The notes beneath the pieces were generated by a model. It saw nothing but the letters and a program-made list of their open reading frames with translations, was not told the DNA's origin and made no database searches. A stretch of DNA of 41,176 nucleotides, taken from an uncultured Synergistales bacterium. GTDB taxonomy: Bacteria > Synergistota > Synergistia > Synergistales > Aminobacteriaceae. Made by a program: the position numbers and the translations under genes. Where the stretch lies: NCBI GenBank assembly GCA_905233725.1, contig CAJOEM010000012.1, positions 1 to 41,176 of the forward strand, in the 5' to 3' direction. Within the stretch, counting starts at the first letter, position 1, and every line of letters begins with the position of its first letter. This document shows positions 7,000-15,769 of this stretch, one piece after another.

Positions 7000-8022
7000 T
7001 TATGCTTTTTTCTTGAGAAGTTTTTTAATAATATTCTTAACACTATTTGGAAGAATGCTTATTATAATTGGACGTATTGTTTTGATAAATCTCTTAGGGA
7101 AGCTTTGGTCTTTTACCACCGCGTAATGGAGTCCCTTTGTTGTTAAATGTTTATCGAACATTTCCCAAGTTTGTGATTTTTTCCTGGTTTTGTAGTACAT
7201 TGTGTTATGGGATAATGCAAAATCTACATCAGTTCTTTGGAGCTTAAATTCGTTTTTGTTGATTTTAGCGATTAACTCTTCGCCACGTTCAGTTCTTACG
7301 ATAAAAATTGAAACTCCATTCTGGTTATACTCTTTCATATCAGGAGTTAGTCCCCAATAATCTCCAAGCGTGAGATCAGCCTGATGATTTTTACCCCTGA
7401 ACTTGCATGAGTAACATGAAAGTCTTGCATGAACGCTAAACGCATAACCATAATCGGAAGCGTAAAAATTTTTTGTGAATATTTTCCCGTTCTCGAACTT
7501 CGCGAAAATATAAGCAGGTGTCCAACCATGTTTTTTATATCGCACTGAAAAATCAATTATTTTCGAAGCGAATCTTTTTTCAAGAGAATCAGTGTATTGC
7601 TTTGCTACTTCTGAAGAAGTTGGACCATAACAAATTAAATCTACAGTAAATAGCGATGAGGTGTCAACGTTTTTTGCTCGTAAAAAAGAATACAAAGCTG
7701 CGACATCACAGCCCAATCCCGTGAACAACACGGTACTTCCAGATTGTAATTTTTCTGCGACCGCGAGATATATTGACTTATATTCGCCATTTTGAAAAAT
7801 TCTTTTTGAGGTCTCAATATATTTTGAAGTTTTCAGTTTATGTAGTTCTTCGAGTTTTTCAACGCAGGCAAATTCAGCGCTCTTAAAATCTTTGGAATAA
7901 CACGCTCCAAAAACTACTCCTCCTTCGTTTATTATGGCTTCAGATATTGCAGAAGCTCCACCACCCGACGACGATTGCAATAATTTTTCTTTGTCAAGAT
8001 AGTAGCCAGAATACGCTGACAA
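7000..8022 (-). CDS. F420 hydrogenase/dehydrogenase beta-subunit-like protein lacking its ferredoxin domain
   Basis: 340 residues from a TTG at 8022. The protein begins near SSSGGGASAISEAIINEGGVVFGA, the point where the catalytic part of this family starts. Full-length relatives carry an N-terminal 2x[4Fe-4S] ferredoxin domain with two CxxCxxC clusters, which is absent here. The typical YSCKFRGKNHQADLTLGDYWG motif (two Cys, then D-L-T-L-G-D-Y-W-G) is present, as is FTGLGCDVAAL. Such proteins often occur in surface-polysaccharide loci and are thought to be flavin-dependent redox enzymes or pyruvyl/sugar-modifying partners; the substrate here is unknown. The upstream frame extends only 16 codons to a TAG (8071-8073) and has no ATG or GTG. 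The gene is isolated, AT-rich compared with its neighbours and carries heptamer repeats in its leader, so I regard it as acquired or eroded but with an intact frame. Confidence 0.75.
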   Translation of the reverse strand: MSAYSGYYLDKEKLLQSSSGGGASAISEAIINEGGVVFGACYSKDFKSAEFACVEKLEELHKLKTSKYIETSKRIFQNGEYKSIYLAVAEKLQSGSTVLFTGLGCDVAALYSFLRAKNVDTSSLFTVDLICYGPTSSEVAKQYTDSLEKRFASKIIDFSVRYKKHGWTPAYIFAKFENGKIFTKNFYASDYGYAFSVHARLSCYSCKFRGKNHQADLTLGDYWGLTPDMKEYNQNGVSIFIVRTERGEELIAKINKNEFKLQRTDVDFALSHNTMYYKTRKKSQTWEMFDKHLTTKGLHYAVVKDQSFPKRFIKTIRPIIISILPNSVKNIIKKLLKKKA

Positions 8023-8040
8023 ATTTGAAGAATCAAATTC

Positions 8041-8064
8041 TCCTGATTCCTGATTCCTGATTCC
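8041..8064 (-). repeat. Heptamer tandem repeat in the leader of the F420-beta-like gene
   Basis: TCCTGAT is repeated three times (8041-8061) and followed by TCC. On the coding strand each copy reads ATCAGGA and so carries an AGGA Shine-Dalgarno-like core. Seven is not a multiple of three, so copy-number change would shift any upstream reading frame and alter spacing to the start. Confidence 0.9.
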
Positions 8065-8091
8065 ATTATGCTATTTAACAAAGCTTGTCAA
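8063..8091 (-). promoter_or_regulatory. Candidate sigma-70 promoter of the F420-beta-like gene
   Basis: On the minus strand a perfect TTGACA (8086-8091) is 17 bases before TAATGG (8063-8068). The expected transcript start is near 8056, inside the heptamer repeat. Confidence 0.55.
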
Positions 8092-8265
8092 CCTTCTTTT
8101 TATGTATTTTTGTGTCAATATGAACGCTTAATATATTATATACAAGATTTTCAGAACACACAAATTTCATTCAAAACTTCGAGACATTTTTGTTTTTTCT
8201 GGAAAATAACGGAGATTATTTTTTCGTATTGCGAGATAAAATATATATAAATTTTCGAAAGGTGT

Positions 8266-8631
8266 GTGAATGTTATGTGCAGAAAAATTTTCTCAAGTGC
8301 GATTTTGGTCGCGTTGGTGTTATTGGTTTCGGGTTGTGCGTTTGCTGAGAATTTGCCGTCAATAACGATGCTCTCGACAAAAACGTGTCCGGCGTGTACT
8401 CAAATGGAGAAGGTCATGAAGCAGTTAAGATCCGAATATCGCGGAAAAGTCTCGACGGTTCATGTGTATCTCGAAGATAATCCAGACATCGCGAAGAAAT
8501 ATAATATCCGCTATGTTCCGACGTTGATATTCAGGGACGGCACTGGCAAAATGATCGCGCAACAGATCGGCTACAGGTCACTCGATGATGTGTTGCTGAC
8601 GTTCGCAGAATCTGGAATTACGTTTAATTAG
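8266..8631 (+). CDS. Small thioredoxin-fold lipoprotein
   Basis: 121 residues from GTG 8266, or 118 from ATG 8275; neither is ideally spaced from GAAAGG (8257-8262). The signal sequence has a hydrophobic core and a VSGC lipobox (Cys ~24 from the first start), so it is probably lipid-anchored at the membrane. Cleavage by signal peptidase I after CAFA is an alternative. The mature part is a minimal thioredoxin fold: SITMLSTKTCPACTQMEKVM with a CPAC active site, DNPDIAKKYNIRYVPTLIF with the cis-Pro of thioredoxins, and an end helix. A thiol-disulfide exchange role in the envelope follows from the family; partners are not evident. It is monocistronic, with a terminator right behind. Confidence 0.85.
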   Translation: MNVMCRKIFSSAILVALVLLVSGCAFAENLPSITMLSTKTCPACTQMEKVMKQLRSEYRGKVSTVHVYLEDNPDIAKKYNIRYVPTLIFRDGTGKMIAQQIGYRSLDDVLLTFAESGITFN

Positions 8632-8639
8632 CAAGCATG

Positions 8640-8686
8640 AAAAAAGAATCTCTCGGGAAAATACAGTTCGGGAGATTCTTTTTTTA
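8640..8686. terminator. Bidirectional Rho-independent terminator
   Basis: AAAGAATCTC...GAGATTCTTT forms a 10-bp stem extended by T-G, C-G and G-C pairs, with an A-run on the left and a T-run on the right. It can end both the thioredoxin-like gene (plus) and hom (minus). Confidence 0.9.
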
Positions 8687-8703
8687 CGTTTACGTGTAAT
8701 AAT

Positions 8704-9720
8704 TTATAAGCTGCGAATTTTCTCGTCAGTTGTGATTGGCGAGACTTCTGCCGGCTGTAAATTTTCAAGACCGTTCGGGATATTTTTGCCGAAATTTTTC
8801 AGGCACTCGATTACATCCGAGACTACTGCGCTCGCTGTTGGCAATTTTCCAGCACCTTTGCCGTAAAACATCACATCGCCGAGCATATTCCCGTGAATTA
8901 ATATCCCGTTGAAAACATCGTTCACGTTATACAGCGCGTGATCTGACTTCACAAAGAACGGGGAGACAAGAATTTGCGATTTCTCAGCGTCAAACATTCC
9001 GAGTAATTTTATCGTCGCGTGATTCTTTTCGGCATCGAGAATATCTTGCTGCGTGATTTGCGTGATACCGTTGCAATGAACCTGTTCGTACGAGAATTTT
9101 TTCCCGGAGACAAGCGTTGCCAGGATTGCGATTTTTCGCGCAGTGTCATGACCTTCGACATCAGCGGCTGGATTTCTCTCAGCGAAGCCGTTGTCCTGAG
9201 CTTCACGTAACGCAGCCTGAAAATCTGAGCCGGAACGCATCTTCGTCAAGATATAATTGCAAGTTCCGTTCAAGATTCCGGTTATGCGCGAGATTTTTTC
9301 GTGAGCACAAGCTTCCCGCAACGTTCGCAAAATCGGAATGCCGCCGCCGACACTCGCCTCGAACAAATAGCTGCAATTATTCCTGGCCGCAATTTCGCTC
9401 AATTCACAGCCGCACGCATCGACTAATTCTTTATTTGACGTGCAGACGCTGATTCCGTGTTCGAGAGCAAGCCTTGAATATTCGTACGCAGGTTTTTTGC
9501 CGCCCATTGTTTCGCAAACGACTTTAACTTCAGGATCATTCACGATTACGTTAATATCATTCACAAGATTTTTCACGCCCGGAAATTCCCGAATGTCAAG
9601 AATATATTTCACGCGGACTTCCTGACCGAGAATTTTCTGGATTTTCGCCTGATTTTTCTCGACGACTTCAGCCACACCGCCGCCGACAGTTCCGAGACCT
9701 AAAATAGCTATATTCAACAT
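8704..9720 (-). CDS. hom: Homoserine dehydrogenase without ACT domain
   Basis: Reduces aspartate semialdehyde to homoserine with NAD(P)H, on the route to threonine and methionine. The NAD-binding loop is GLGTVGGG near the N-terminus. SVGGGIPILRTLREA, GILNGTCNYILTKM and DVEGHDTARKIAILA carry the substrate-binding and catalytic lysine signatures. I chose ATG 9720 because GGGTGA lies at good spacing; a GTG at 9729 is the alternative. At about 338 residues the protein ends at PITTDEKIRSL, where homologues of ~430 residues pass into the ACT domain that binds threonine for feedback control. The gene follows asd by about a dozen bases, so the two form one unit. Absence of the ACT domain suggests no direct allosteric control of this step. 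Confidence 0.95.
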   Translation of the reverse strand: MLNIAILGLGTVGGGVAEVVEKNQAKIQKILGQEVRVKYILDIREFPGVKNLVNDINVIVNDPEVKVVCETMGGKKPAYEYSRLALEHGISVCTSNKELVDACGCELSEIAARNNCSYLFEASVGGGIPILRTLREACAHEKISRITGILNGTCNYILTKMRSGSDFQAALREAQDNGFAERNPAADVEGHDTARKIAILATLVSGKKFSYEQVHCNGITQITQQDILDAEKNHATIKLLGMFDAEKSQILVSPFFVKSDHALYNVNDVFNGILIHGNMLGDVMFYGKGAGKLPTASAVVSDVIECLKNFGKNIPNGLENLQPAEVSPITTDEKIRSL

Positions 9721-9732
9721 GATTTTCACCCG

Positions 9733-10842
9733 TTATTTTTTCGCGATAAATTTCTGAGCAACGAGCAATTCCGCACATTCCACAGCACCGCCAGCCGCGC
9801 CTCTGAGAGTGTTGTGTGAAAGTCCAACGAATTTCCAGTCATAAATACTATCCTTGCGCAATCTTCCGAATGAAACGCCCATTCCGTTTTCATAATTCAC
9901 GTCTTTGGCGACTTGCGGACGGTCATCTTCGTCGAAATACTGAATGAAATTTTTCGGAGCGCATGGAAGCTCTAATTCTTGAGGAACGCCTTTGAACTCG
10001 CGTAATTTTGCGATTAATAATTCTTTGTCATTCGGATTTTTGCGGAATTTCACGAACGTTGCAGCTGTGTGTCCGTACAAAACCGGAATCCTGACGCACT
10101 GTGCAGAAATCACTGGCTCTTTTGCCGGGACAATTTCGTCGCCCTGAATTTTGCCGAAGATTCTCAGTGGTTCTTTCTCACTTTTTTCTTCTTCACCGCT
10201 GATGAACGGGATCACATTTCCGACCATTTCGGGCCAGGTATTAAAATTTTTCCCTGCTCCGGATATTGCCTGGTAAGTTGTCGCGATCACTTCATACGGC
10301 TCGAATTCACGCCATGCAGCCAATGCCGGCGCGTAACTCTGAATCGAACAGTTCGGTTTTACGGCGATGAAGCCTTTGCTTGTTCCCAAGCGTTTTCTCT
10401 GAGCGTGAATAATTTCTGAGTGTTCCGGATTAATTTCTGGAATTATCATTGGTACGTCCGGTGTCCAACGATGCGCGCTGTTGTTAGATACGACGGGTGT
10501 TTCGGTTTTAGCGTAATCTTCCTCGATTTTTTTTATCTCATCTTTTGAGAGGCTGACCGCACTGAACACAAAATCCACACTGTCCGCGATTTTGCGAACG
10601 TTGTTGACGTTTTCGAGCTTGATATTTTTCACGTTCTCGGGGATTGGCTCGTCCAAAAGCCAGCGATTGCTAACTGCTTCGGAATAATATTTCCCTTCGC
10701 TATTTGGACTTGCAGCTATAACTGAGATATTAAACCACGGATGATTGTGCAAAATCTGAATGAAACGCTGACCGACCATTCCAGTTCCGCCGAGTATTCC
10801 TACGCTGAATTTTTTTCCCTGAATTTCTTGCATTTCTCGCAA
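9733..10842 (-). CDS. asd: Aspartate-semialdehyde dehydrogenase, archaeal/fungal-type
   Basis: Reduces aspartyl phosphate to aspartate semialdehyde. The TTG start at 10842 is chosen because AGGAG (complement of 10852-10856) is 9 bases away, whereas the ATG at 10833 would be 18 away. The NADP loop is GILGGTGMVGQRFIQIL. The active-site Cys is in KPNCSIQSYAPALAAW and the catalytic His in RIPVLYGHTAATFVKF. Length (369) and the PNCSIQ-type motif with RWTPDVPMIIPEINPEH place it in the branch common in archaea and fungi rather than the shorter E. coli type. It stands 40 bases behind rfbB and directly before hom. A candidate extended -10 promoter overlaps the rfbB stop codon, so asd-hom may be expressed separately from the rhamnose genes. 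Confidence 0.95.
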   Translation of the reverse strand: MREMQEIQGKKFSVGILGGTGMVGQRFIQILHNHPWFNISVIAASPNSEGKYYSEAVSNRWLLDEPIPENVKNIKLENVNNVRKIADSVDFVFSAVSLSKDEIKKIEEDYAKTETPVVSNNSAHRWTPDVPMIIPEINPEHSEIIHAQRKRLGTSKGFIAVKPNCSIQSYAPALAAWREFEPYEVIATTYQAISGAGKNFNTWPEMVGNVIPFISGEEEKSEKEPLRIFGKIQGDEIVPAKEPVISAQCVRIPVLYGHTAATFVKFRKNPNDKELLIAKLREFKGVPQELELPCAPKNFIQYFDEDDRPQVAKDVNYENGMGVSFGRLRKDSIYDWKFVGLSHNTLRGAAGGAVECAELLVAQKFIAKK

Positions 10843-10881
10843 CTGAAAGAACTCCTTCTCAAATAAAAAAATTTTTGCAAT

Positions 10882-10890
10882 ATTATAGCA
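10882..10890 (-). promoter_or_regulatory. Candidate extended -10 promoter for asd-hom
   Basis: TGCTATAAT on the minus strand overlaps the last codons and the stop of rfbB. No good -35 is visible, as expected for an extended -10 promoter. Expected start near 10875. Confidence 0.4.
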
Positions 10891-11872
10891 GCTTTGAGAG
10901 TAAAGGCTTCCACCAAGATTCGTTATTCAAGTACCAGTCAATCGTTTTCTTGATTCCGTCCGCGAATTTCGTTTCAGGTTGCCAGCCGATTGCGTTATGA
11001 ATTTTCGTGGGGTCAATCGCGTAACGCAGATCATGTCCTTTACGATCCGTTACAAAGCTGATTAATTCTTCGGGTTTTGCGAGCTGCCTGAGAATTAATT
11101 TCACGATGTCTATATTTCGCATTTCGTTATGACCGCCGACGTTATAAATTTCGCCGATTGTGTTTTCATTCTGGATTATCATGTCGATTGCGCGACAGTG
11201 ATCCTCGACGTAAAGCCAATCTCGAACGTTCAAGCCCTGACCGTAAACAGGCAATTTTTTATCATGAAGCGCGTTGATTATCATTAACGGGATCAATTTC
11301 TCCGGGAACTGGTACGGACCGTAATTATTCGAGCAACGACTGATGCTGACGGGCAATTTGTACGTGCGATTATACGCGAGTGTGAGCAAATCCGCGCTAG
11401 CTTTCGATGCAGAATACGGCGACGAGGCTCTCAGCGGCAAATCCTCCGTGAAAAACAAATCCGGGCGATCCAGCGGCAAATCACCGTAGACTTCATCTGT
11501 TGCAACCTGATGAAAGCGTTTTATGCCGAATTTCACGCACGCGTCCATCAAGACAGCCGTTCCCAAAATATTGGTCTTGAAAAAAATATCCGGCGTTTCG
11601 ATTGAGCGATCAACATGAGATTCTGCTGCAAAATTTACGATTACGTCTGGTTTATCTCGCGCAAATATCTCGTAAATAGCTTCTCTGTCACAAATATCGT
11701 TTTGATAAAACGTGATTTTATTCTCAGCAATTATTTTATCCAGTGTGTGAATGTTTCCGGCGTAAGTCAATTTATCGACGCAGATTATCTCGAAATCCGG
11801 GTGATGTTCGAGCATGTAAAAAATAAAATTGCTGCCAATAAATCCAGCGCCACCCGTAACTATAATTTTCAC
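10883..11872 (-). CDS. rfbB: dTDP-glucose 4,6-dehydratase
   Basis: Second step of dTDP-L-rhamnose synthesis: oxidises and dehydrates dTDP-glucose to the 4-keto-6-deoxy sugar, using bound NAD. A short-chain dehydrogenase fold is clear. TGGAGFIGSNF binds NAD, ATDEVYGDL carries the Thr-Asp-Glu catalytic trio, YSASKASAD carries the Tyr-x3-Lys pair, and NNYGPYQFPEKLIP is the substrate loop. GTG start at 11872, whose GTGA overlaps the stop of rfbC by 4 bases, so the two are translationally coupled. Length 329 is normal for the family (about 330-360). Last gene of the rfbADCB run. Confidence 0.97.
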   Translation of the reverse strand: MKIIVTGGAGFIGSNFIFYMLEHHPDFEIICVDKLTYAGNIHTLDKIIAENKITFYQNDICDREAIYEIFARDKPDVIVNFAAESHVDRSIETPDIFFKTNILGTAVLMDACVKFGIKRFHQVATDEVYGDLPLDRPDLFFTEDLPLRASSPYSASKASADLLTLAYNRTYKLPVSISRCSNNYGPYQFPEKLIPLMIINALHDKKLPVYGQGLNVRDWLYVEDHCRAIDMIIQNENTIGEIYNVGGHNEMRNIDIVKLILRQLAKPEELISFVTDRKGHDLRYAIDPTKIHNAIGWQPETKFADGIKKTIDWYLNNESWWKPLLSKLL

Positions 11873-12432
11873 TTGTAAATTCGCTCCTTGAAATCTTGAA
11901 AATTGCCCCAGCGTTTGTCTTTTTCTGAGAGTATTAACGGGCAGGAAATCTCTGGGAATTTTATATTTATATCCGGATCGTTGTAAATTATTCCGCCCTC
12001 GTCGTTAGCGTGATAGAAATCGTCGCACTTGTAGCAAAATTCCGCTTCATCTGATAATACCAGGAATCCGTGAGCAAAATTCTTCGGGATCAAAAATTGC
12101 TTGTGATTCTCAGCCGATAATTCAAGCCCGTAATATTTCCCGAACGTCGGACTGCATGGGCGTAAATCAACCGCTGCGTCAAAAACTCTGCCACGAATTA
12201 CGCGTACTAACTTTGTCTGAGGGTGATTAATCTGGAAATGCAATCCGCGCAAAACTCCTTTCACACTGCTGCTCTGATTATCCTGAACGAATTTTATGTC
12301 AAAGCCAGCTTCACGCATATCGTTCTCGTTATACGTTTCCGAAAAATATCCGCGCTCATCACCATGAACAGCCGGAGTAATTACGCACAAACCTTCGATG
12401 CCGTTTAGATTATATTCGACTTTAATTTGCAT
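11869..12432 (-). CDS. rfbC: dTDP-4-dehydrorhamnose 3,5-epimerase
   Basis: Third step of dTDP-L-rhamnose synthesis, a cofactor-free epimerase of the cupin fold. Family signatures are visible: FSETYNENDM, GVLRGLHFQ with the catalytic His, RVIRGRVFDAAVDLR, and NFAHGFLVLSDEAEF with the conserved Tyr/His region. 187 residues is the usual length. It overlaps rfbD by 11 bases and rfbB by 4 bases, so it is embedded in a tightly coupled operon. Confidence 0.97.
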   Translation of the reverse strand: MQIKVEYNLNGIEGLCVITPAVHGDERGYFSETYNENDMREAGFDIKFVQDNQSSSVKGVLRGLHFQINHPQTKLVRVIRGRVFDAAVDLRPCSPTFGKYYGLELSAENHKQFLIPKNFAHGFLVLSDEAEFCYKCDDFYHANDEGGIIYNDPDINIKFPEISCPLILSEKDKRWGNFQDFKERIYK

Positions 12433-13339
12433 GATGTTCTAAATATCTCCTTAATGCGTTCTGCCAAGCAGGCAATAATTCAAAACCCGATTCTTGCAAT
12501 TTGCTCTTGTCGAGTCGTGAATTAAAAGGCCGTTTGGCTTTTGATAATCCGTATTCTTCAGTTGTAACCGGAATAACGTTCACGTTCACATTCGCCTGTC
12601 TGAAAATTTCGCAGGCAAAATCGTACCAGCTGATGAAGCCGCCCTCATTTGTTGCGTGATATATGCCGAATTTGTCGGTCTCATTAATATCAACGAGTAA
12701 TCTTGCTAAATCCGGCGTGTAAGTTGGCGTGCCGATCTGATCATTTACAACTCTGAGCGTGTCATGTTTTTTCGCGATATTCAGCATCGTCTCGACAAAA
12801 TTTCTGCCGTTCGCACCGAATGCCCAGGCGATCCTGACTATGAAAAATTTCTCGAGATTATCACGTACTGCAAATTCTCCGTCAAGTTTGCTCTGACCGT
12901 AAAAATTCAGCGGCTCAAATTTCTGTTCGTCAGGCTTCCATGGCTCGACACCGTTTCCGTGAAAAACGTAATCCGTGCTGATATACGTCATGACGCAATT
13001 ATTTTTCCTGCAAGCTTTGGCTATATTCTCAGTTCCAGTTACGTTTACAGCTCGAACTATTTTTTTATTAGCTTCGTCCTCAGCAGCATCCACAGCCGTC
13101 CACGCAGCACAATGAATCACGCGATCCGGCTTCACGGATTCTATAACTTTCTCAACTTGTTCATGATTCGTAATATCGAGTTTTACGTACCTGAAATTCT
13201 CTGCGCCTGAAAAATTCTCGGTTATGTCGGAGCCGACGCATTCGTAATTCCGCCCCAAAATTTCGCGCACGAGGTCCGTTCCTAATTGACCATTCGCGCC
13301 CGTCACAAAAAATCTAATTTTCCCGTTACTATTTCGCAT
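12422..13339 (-). CDS. rfbD: dTDP-4-dehydrorhamnose reductase
   Basis: Last step of dTDP-L-rhamnose synthesis, NAD(P)H-dependent reduction at C4. [15 protein letters not shown] is the nucleotide-binding loop, [10 protein letters not shown] and [11 protein letters not shown] carry the Ser/Tyr-x3-Lys catalytic set, and [19 protein letters not shown] follows the family pattern. 305 residues, slightly longer than average (~290). Overlaps its neighbours by 11 bases on both sides. Rhamnose made here would feed lipopolysaccharide or surface glycans; no glycosyltransferase lies in the window. Confidence 0.97.
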   Translation of the reverse strand: MRNSNGKIRFFVTGANGQLGTDLVREILGRNYECVGSDITENFSGAENFRYVKLDITNHEQVEKVIESVKPDRVIHCAAWTAVDAAEDEANKKIVRAVNVTGTENIAKACRKNNCVMTYISTDYVFHGNGVEPWKPDEQKFEPLNFYGQSKLDGEFAVRDNLEKFFIVRIAWAFGANGRNFVETMLNIAKKHDTLRVVNDQIGTPTYTPDLARLLVDINETDKFGIYHATNEGGFISWYDFACEIFRQANVNVNVIPVTTEEYGLSKAKRPFNSRLDKSKLQESGFELLPAWQNALRRYLEHHAN

Positions 13340-14222
13340 CTATATATTTCCCGTCCAAAACATCTCGCAAATATTGCCCATATTGATTCTTAATTAGCAA
13401 TTCCGAAACTTTCATAACTTTGTCTCTGTCAATCCAGCCGTTTAAATAAGCGATTTCCTCCAAGCAAGCTATCTTTCTGTGTTGATGTGTCTCGACAGTC
13501 TTAACAAAATTCGTAGCGTCAACTAAGCTCTCGTGAGTTCCTGTGTCCAGCCACGTAAAGCCCTGACCGAGCAATTCAACGTTCAAGTTGCCCTGATCCA
13601 GATAAATTCGATTCAGATCCGTAATTTCGAGTTCACCGCGCTTTGATGGCTTGAGATTCTCCGCGAAATTCACGACCCTGTTGTCATAAAAATACAGTCC
13701 CGTGACGCAATAATTGCTCTTAGGCTTCTGGGGTTTTTCCTCGATTGAGATTGCATGACCGTGTTTGTCAAATTCCACGATGCCGAATCTTTCCGGATCA
13801 TCGACGTAATAGCCAAATACAGTCGCGCCACGTCCGGATTCTGCATTGTCTACAGCAACTTTCAAACGCTTCACTAGCCCCTGTCCCGAGAAAATATTAT
13901 CGCCAAGAATCATCGCTACACATTCAGAGCCGATAAATTTCTTGCCGATTATGAACGCTTGAGCAAGTCCATCTGGTGAAGGCTGTTCCTCGTAGAAAAA
14001 ATTAACACCGAAACGAGAGCCATCGCCTAATAATTTCTCAAATCTTGGCAAGTCGTCCGGTGTTGAAATTATGAGAATGTCCCGTATTTTCGCCTGCATT
14101 AAAATCGAAACTGGATAATAAATCATTGGCTTGTCATAAACCGGCAGTAATTGCTTTGACGTAACGAGTGTGAGCGGATATAAGCGTGTGCCGCTGCCTC
14201 CTGCCAGAACTATGCCCTTCAT
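13329..14222 (-). CDS. rfbA: Glucose-1-phosphate thymidylyltransferase
   Basis: Joins glucose-1-phosphate to dTTP to give dTDP-glucose, the first committed step of dTDP-rhamnose synthesis. [13 protein letters not shown] is the nucleotidyltransferase signature, [16 protein letters not shown] follows it, and LGDNIFSG carries the metal-binding Asp. [13 protein letters not shown] near the C-terminus is typical of RfbA. I chose ATG 14222 (297 residues) because AGGGGGTC is 9 bases upstream; an upstream ATG at 14246 would place the ribosome site inside the coding sequence. First of the four rfb genes and 32 bases from the tRNA-Leu gene on the same strand. Confidence 0.97.
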   Translation of the reverse strand: MKGIVLAGGSGTRLYPLTLVTSKQLLPVYDKPMIYYPVSILMQAKIRDILIISTPDDLPRFEKLLGDGSRFGVNFFYEEQPSPDGLAQAFIIGKKFIGSECVAMILGDNIFSGQGLVKRLKVAVDNAESGRGATVFGYYVDDPERFGIVEFDKHGHAISIEEKPQKPKSNYCVTGLYFYDNRVVNFAENLKPSKRGELEITDLNRIYLDQGNLNVELLGQGFTWLDTGTHESLVDATNFVKTVETHQHRKIACLEEIAYLNGWIDRDKVMKVSELLIKNQYGQYLRDVLDGKYIDAK

Positions 14223-14254
14223 TGCGAGCTGAGACCCCCTTGTCATGAAAATTT

Positions 14255-14338
14255 TGGTGCGGGGGAGGGGACTCGAACCCCTACGTCGTTAGACACCAGA
14301 TCCTAAGTCTGGCGCGTCTGCCATTTCGCCACCTCCGC
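14255..14338 (-). tRNA. tRNA-Leu (anticodon TAG)
   Basis: The minus strand folds as a class II tRNA with a long variable arm. Anticodon stem/loop CCAGA-CTTAGGA-TCTGG, T-arm AGGGG-TTCGAGT-CCCCT, and an encoded CCA end are all clear. The acceptor stem GCGGAGG/CCCCCGC has one A-C mismatch at pair 5-68. Confidence 0.95.
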
Positions 14339-14351
14339 AAAAAACATGTCT

Positions 14352-14360
14352 ATTTTAGCA
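14352..14360 (-). promoter_or_regulatory. Candidate extended -10 element before tRNA-Leu
   Basis: TGCTAAAAT lies on the minus strand between purF and the tRNA. No clear -35. It could start a transcript for the tRNA and the rfb genes. Confidence 0.35.
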
Positions 14361-14368
14361 TACTTGTG

Positions 14369-15766
14369 TTAATTTCGCGCATTTACAGGAACTTCCATCG
14401 GGTAATTGCCATCAAAGCACGCTTTGCAATACAAATCTTCCCCGCAAGCTTCACGCAAATTTTCCTCACTCAGATACACGAGCGAATCTGCTCCGATATA
14501 TTCGCGGATTTCCTCCGGGGATTTCTGGACTGCGATTAATCTATCACGATATGGCGTATCGATGCCGAAATAGCACGAAAATTTCACAGCAGGTGAAGCT
14601 GAACAAACGTGAATTTCTCTCGCACCAGAGTCACGAAGATTTTTCACGATTCGCTTTATCGTCGTGCCACGCACAATCGAGTCGTCAATCACGATTAAGC
14701 GCTTATTTTCGATATTACGCTTTATCGTCGCAAGTTTTATTCTAACGGCAGTCTCGCGCAATTCCTGTGTCGGCTGTATGAACGTTCTGCCCATGTATTT
14801 ATTCTTGATCAAGCCCTCTCCGTAAGCAATTCCGGATTCTTCTGCATAGCCAATCGCAGCAGGGATTCCAGAATCCGGGATAGCCATCACAACATCGGCT
14901 TCGATTTTCTTCTGACGAGCCAGCAGCATGCCGCAACGCCTGCGGAAATCATACACGCTCACTCCGTCAAGAACGCTATCAGGTCTGGCAAAATACACAA
15001 GCTCGAACACGCACAAATTTTTCCTGCACCAGTGCGAAGGCTCAATCGATCTCACGCCGTCATAATCTGCAATTACGATCTCACCCGGCGTAATATCCCG
15101 GACAAATTCAGCGTCAATAGCCTCGAGTGCGCAACTTTCCGACGCAAGAACCCAGCCCGAATCATCGCGAAATTTTCCAAGACACAACGGGTGCAATCCA
15201 TGCGGATCACGAACTCCGATTAATTTATCGCCAATCGTTATAACCAGAACATACGCGCCTTTAATCAAGCTCATAGCGTTCTTGATCCCGGCTTCGATCC
15301 CGTGACGGCCGCCATGCTGACATATCAAGTTCAAAATCGATTCTGAATCGCTCGTCGTGTGAAAAATCATGCCTTGATCCGTCAACATTTCCTTCAAGCT
15401 ATCAGAATTTACGAGATTGCCGTTATGAGCCAGTGCCAAATCACCGAGGCGACATTTCGCAGCCAGCGGTTGTGCACTACGAACGTCGCTTTCACCTGCA
15501 GTCGAATATCTCACATGGCCGATCGCAATATTTCCGCGCAATTCATCCAGAGCATCTCCCCTGAAGACTTCACCAGCTAATCCGAGACCTTTCTTGGGCG
15601 TGATATTCCCGTTAGAATTTGCAGCAATCCCGGCACTTTCCTGACCTCTGTGCTGCAGCGCATATAATCCGTAATAAACAAGCGGAGCAGCGTCTTTAGT
15701 CTTGTCATTCCTGAAGACACCAATCACTCCGCATTCCTCGTGTAACTTATCGTCTAAGATTCGCAT
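14369..15766 (-). CDS. purF: Amidophosphoribosyltransferase
   Basis: First committed step of purine synthesis: glutamine plus PRPP gives phosphoribosylamine. An 11-residue propeptide (MRILDDKLHEE) precedes the nucleophile Cys12 in CGVIGVF, so the protein is probably matured by propeptide removal. HRGQESAGIA and HNGNLVNS mark the glutaminase half. RLIVIDDSIVRGTTI is the PRPP-binding loop of the transferase half. Several Cys in the C-terminal half (RRRCGMLLA, CSASPAVKFSCYFGIDTP, LYCKACFDG) fit the Fe-S-containing Bacillus-type enzyme. Starts 3 bases after the purC stop, so the two are co-transcribed. Confidence 0.97.
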   Translation of the reverse strand: MRILDDKLHEECGVIGVFRNDKTKDAAPLVYYGLYALQHRGQESAGIAANSNGNITPKKGLGLAGEVFRGDALDELRGNIAIGHVRYSTAGESDVRSAQPLAAKCRLGDLALAHNGNLVNSDSLKEMLTDQGMIFHTTSDSESILNLICQHGGRHGIEAGIKNAMSLIKGAYVLVITIGDKLIGVRDPHGLHPLCLGKFRDDSGWVLASESCALEAIDAEFVRDITPGEIVIADYDGVRSIEPSHWCRKNLCVFELVYFARPDSVLDGVSVYDFRRRCGMLLARQKKIEADVVMAIPDSGIPAAIGYAEESGIAYGEGLIKNKYMGRTFIQPTQELRETAVRIKLATIKRNIENKRLIVIDDSIVRGTTIKRIVKNLRDSGAREIHVCSASPAVKFSCYFGIDTPYRDRLIAVQKSPEEIREYIGADSLVYLSEENLREACGEDLYCKACFDGNYPMEVPVNARN

Positions 15767-15769
15767 GCT

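Noticed and set aside
7000-8022. A true F420-reducing hydrogenase subunit
   Set aside because: No hydrogenase large or small subunit and no ferredoxin domain; the beta-like family is widely used outside hydrogenases.
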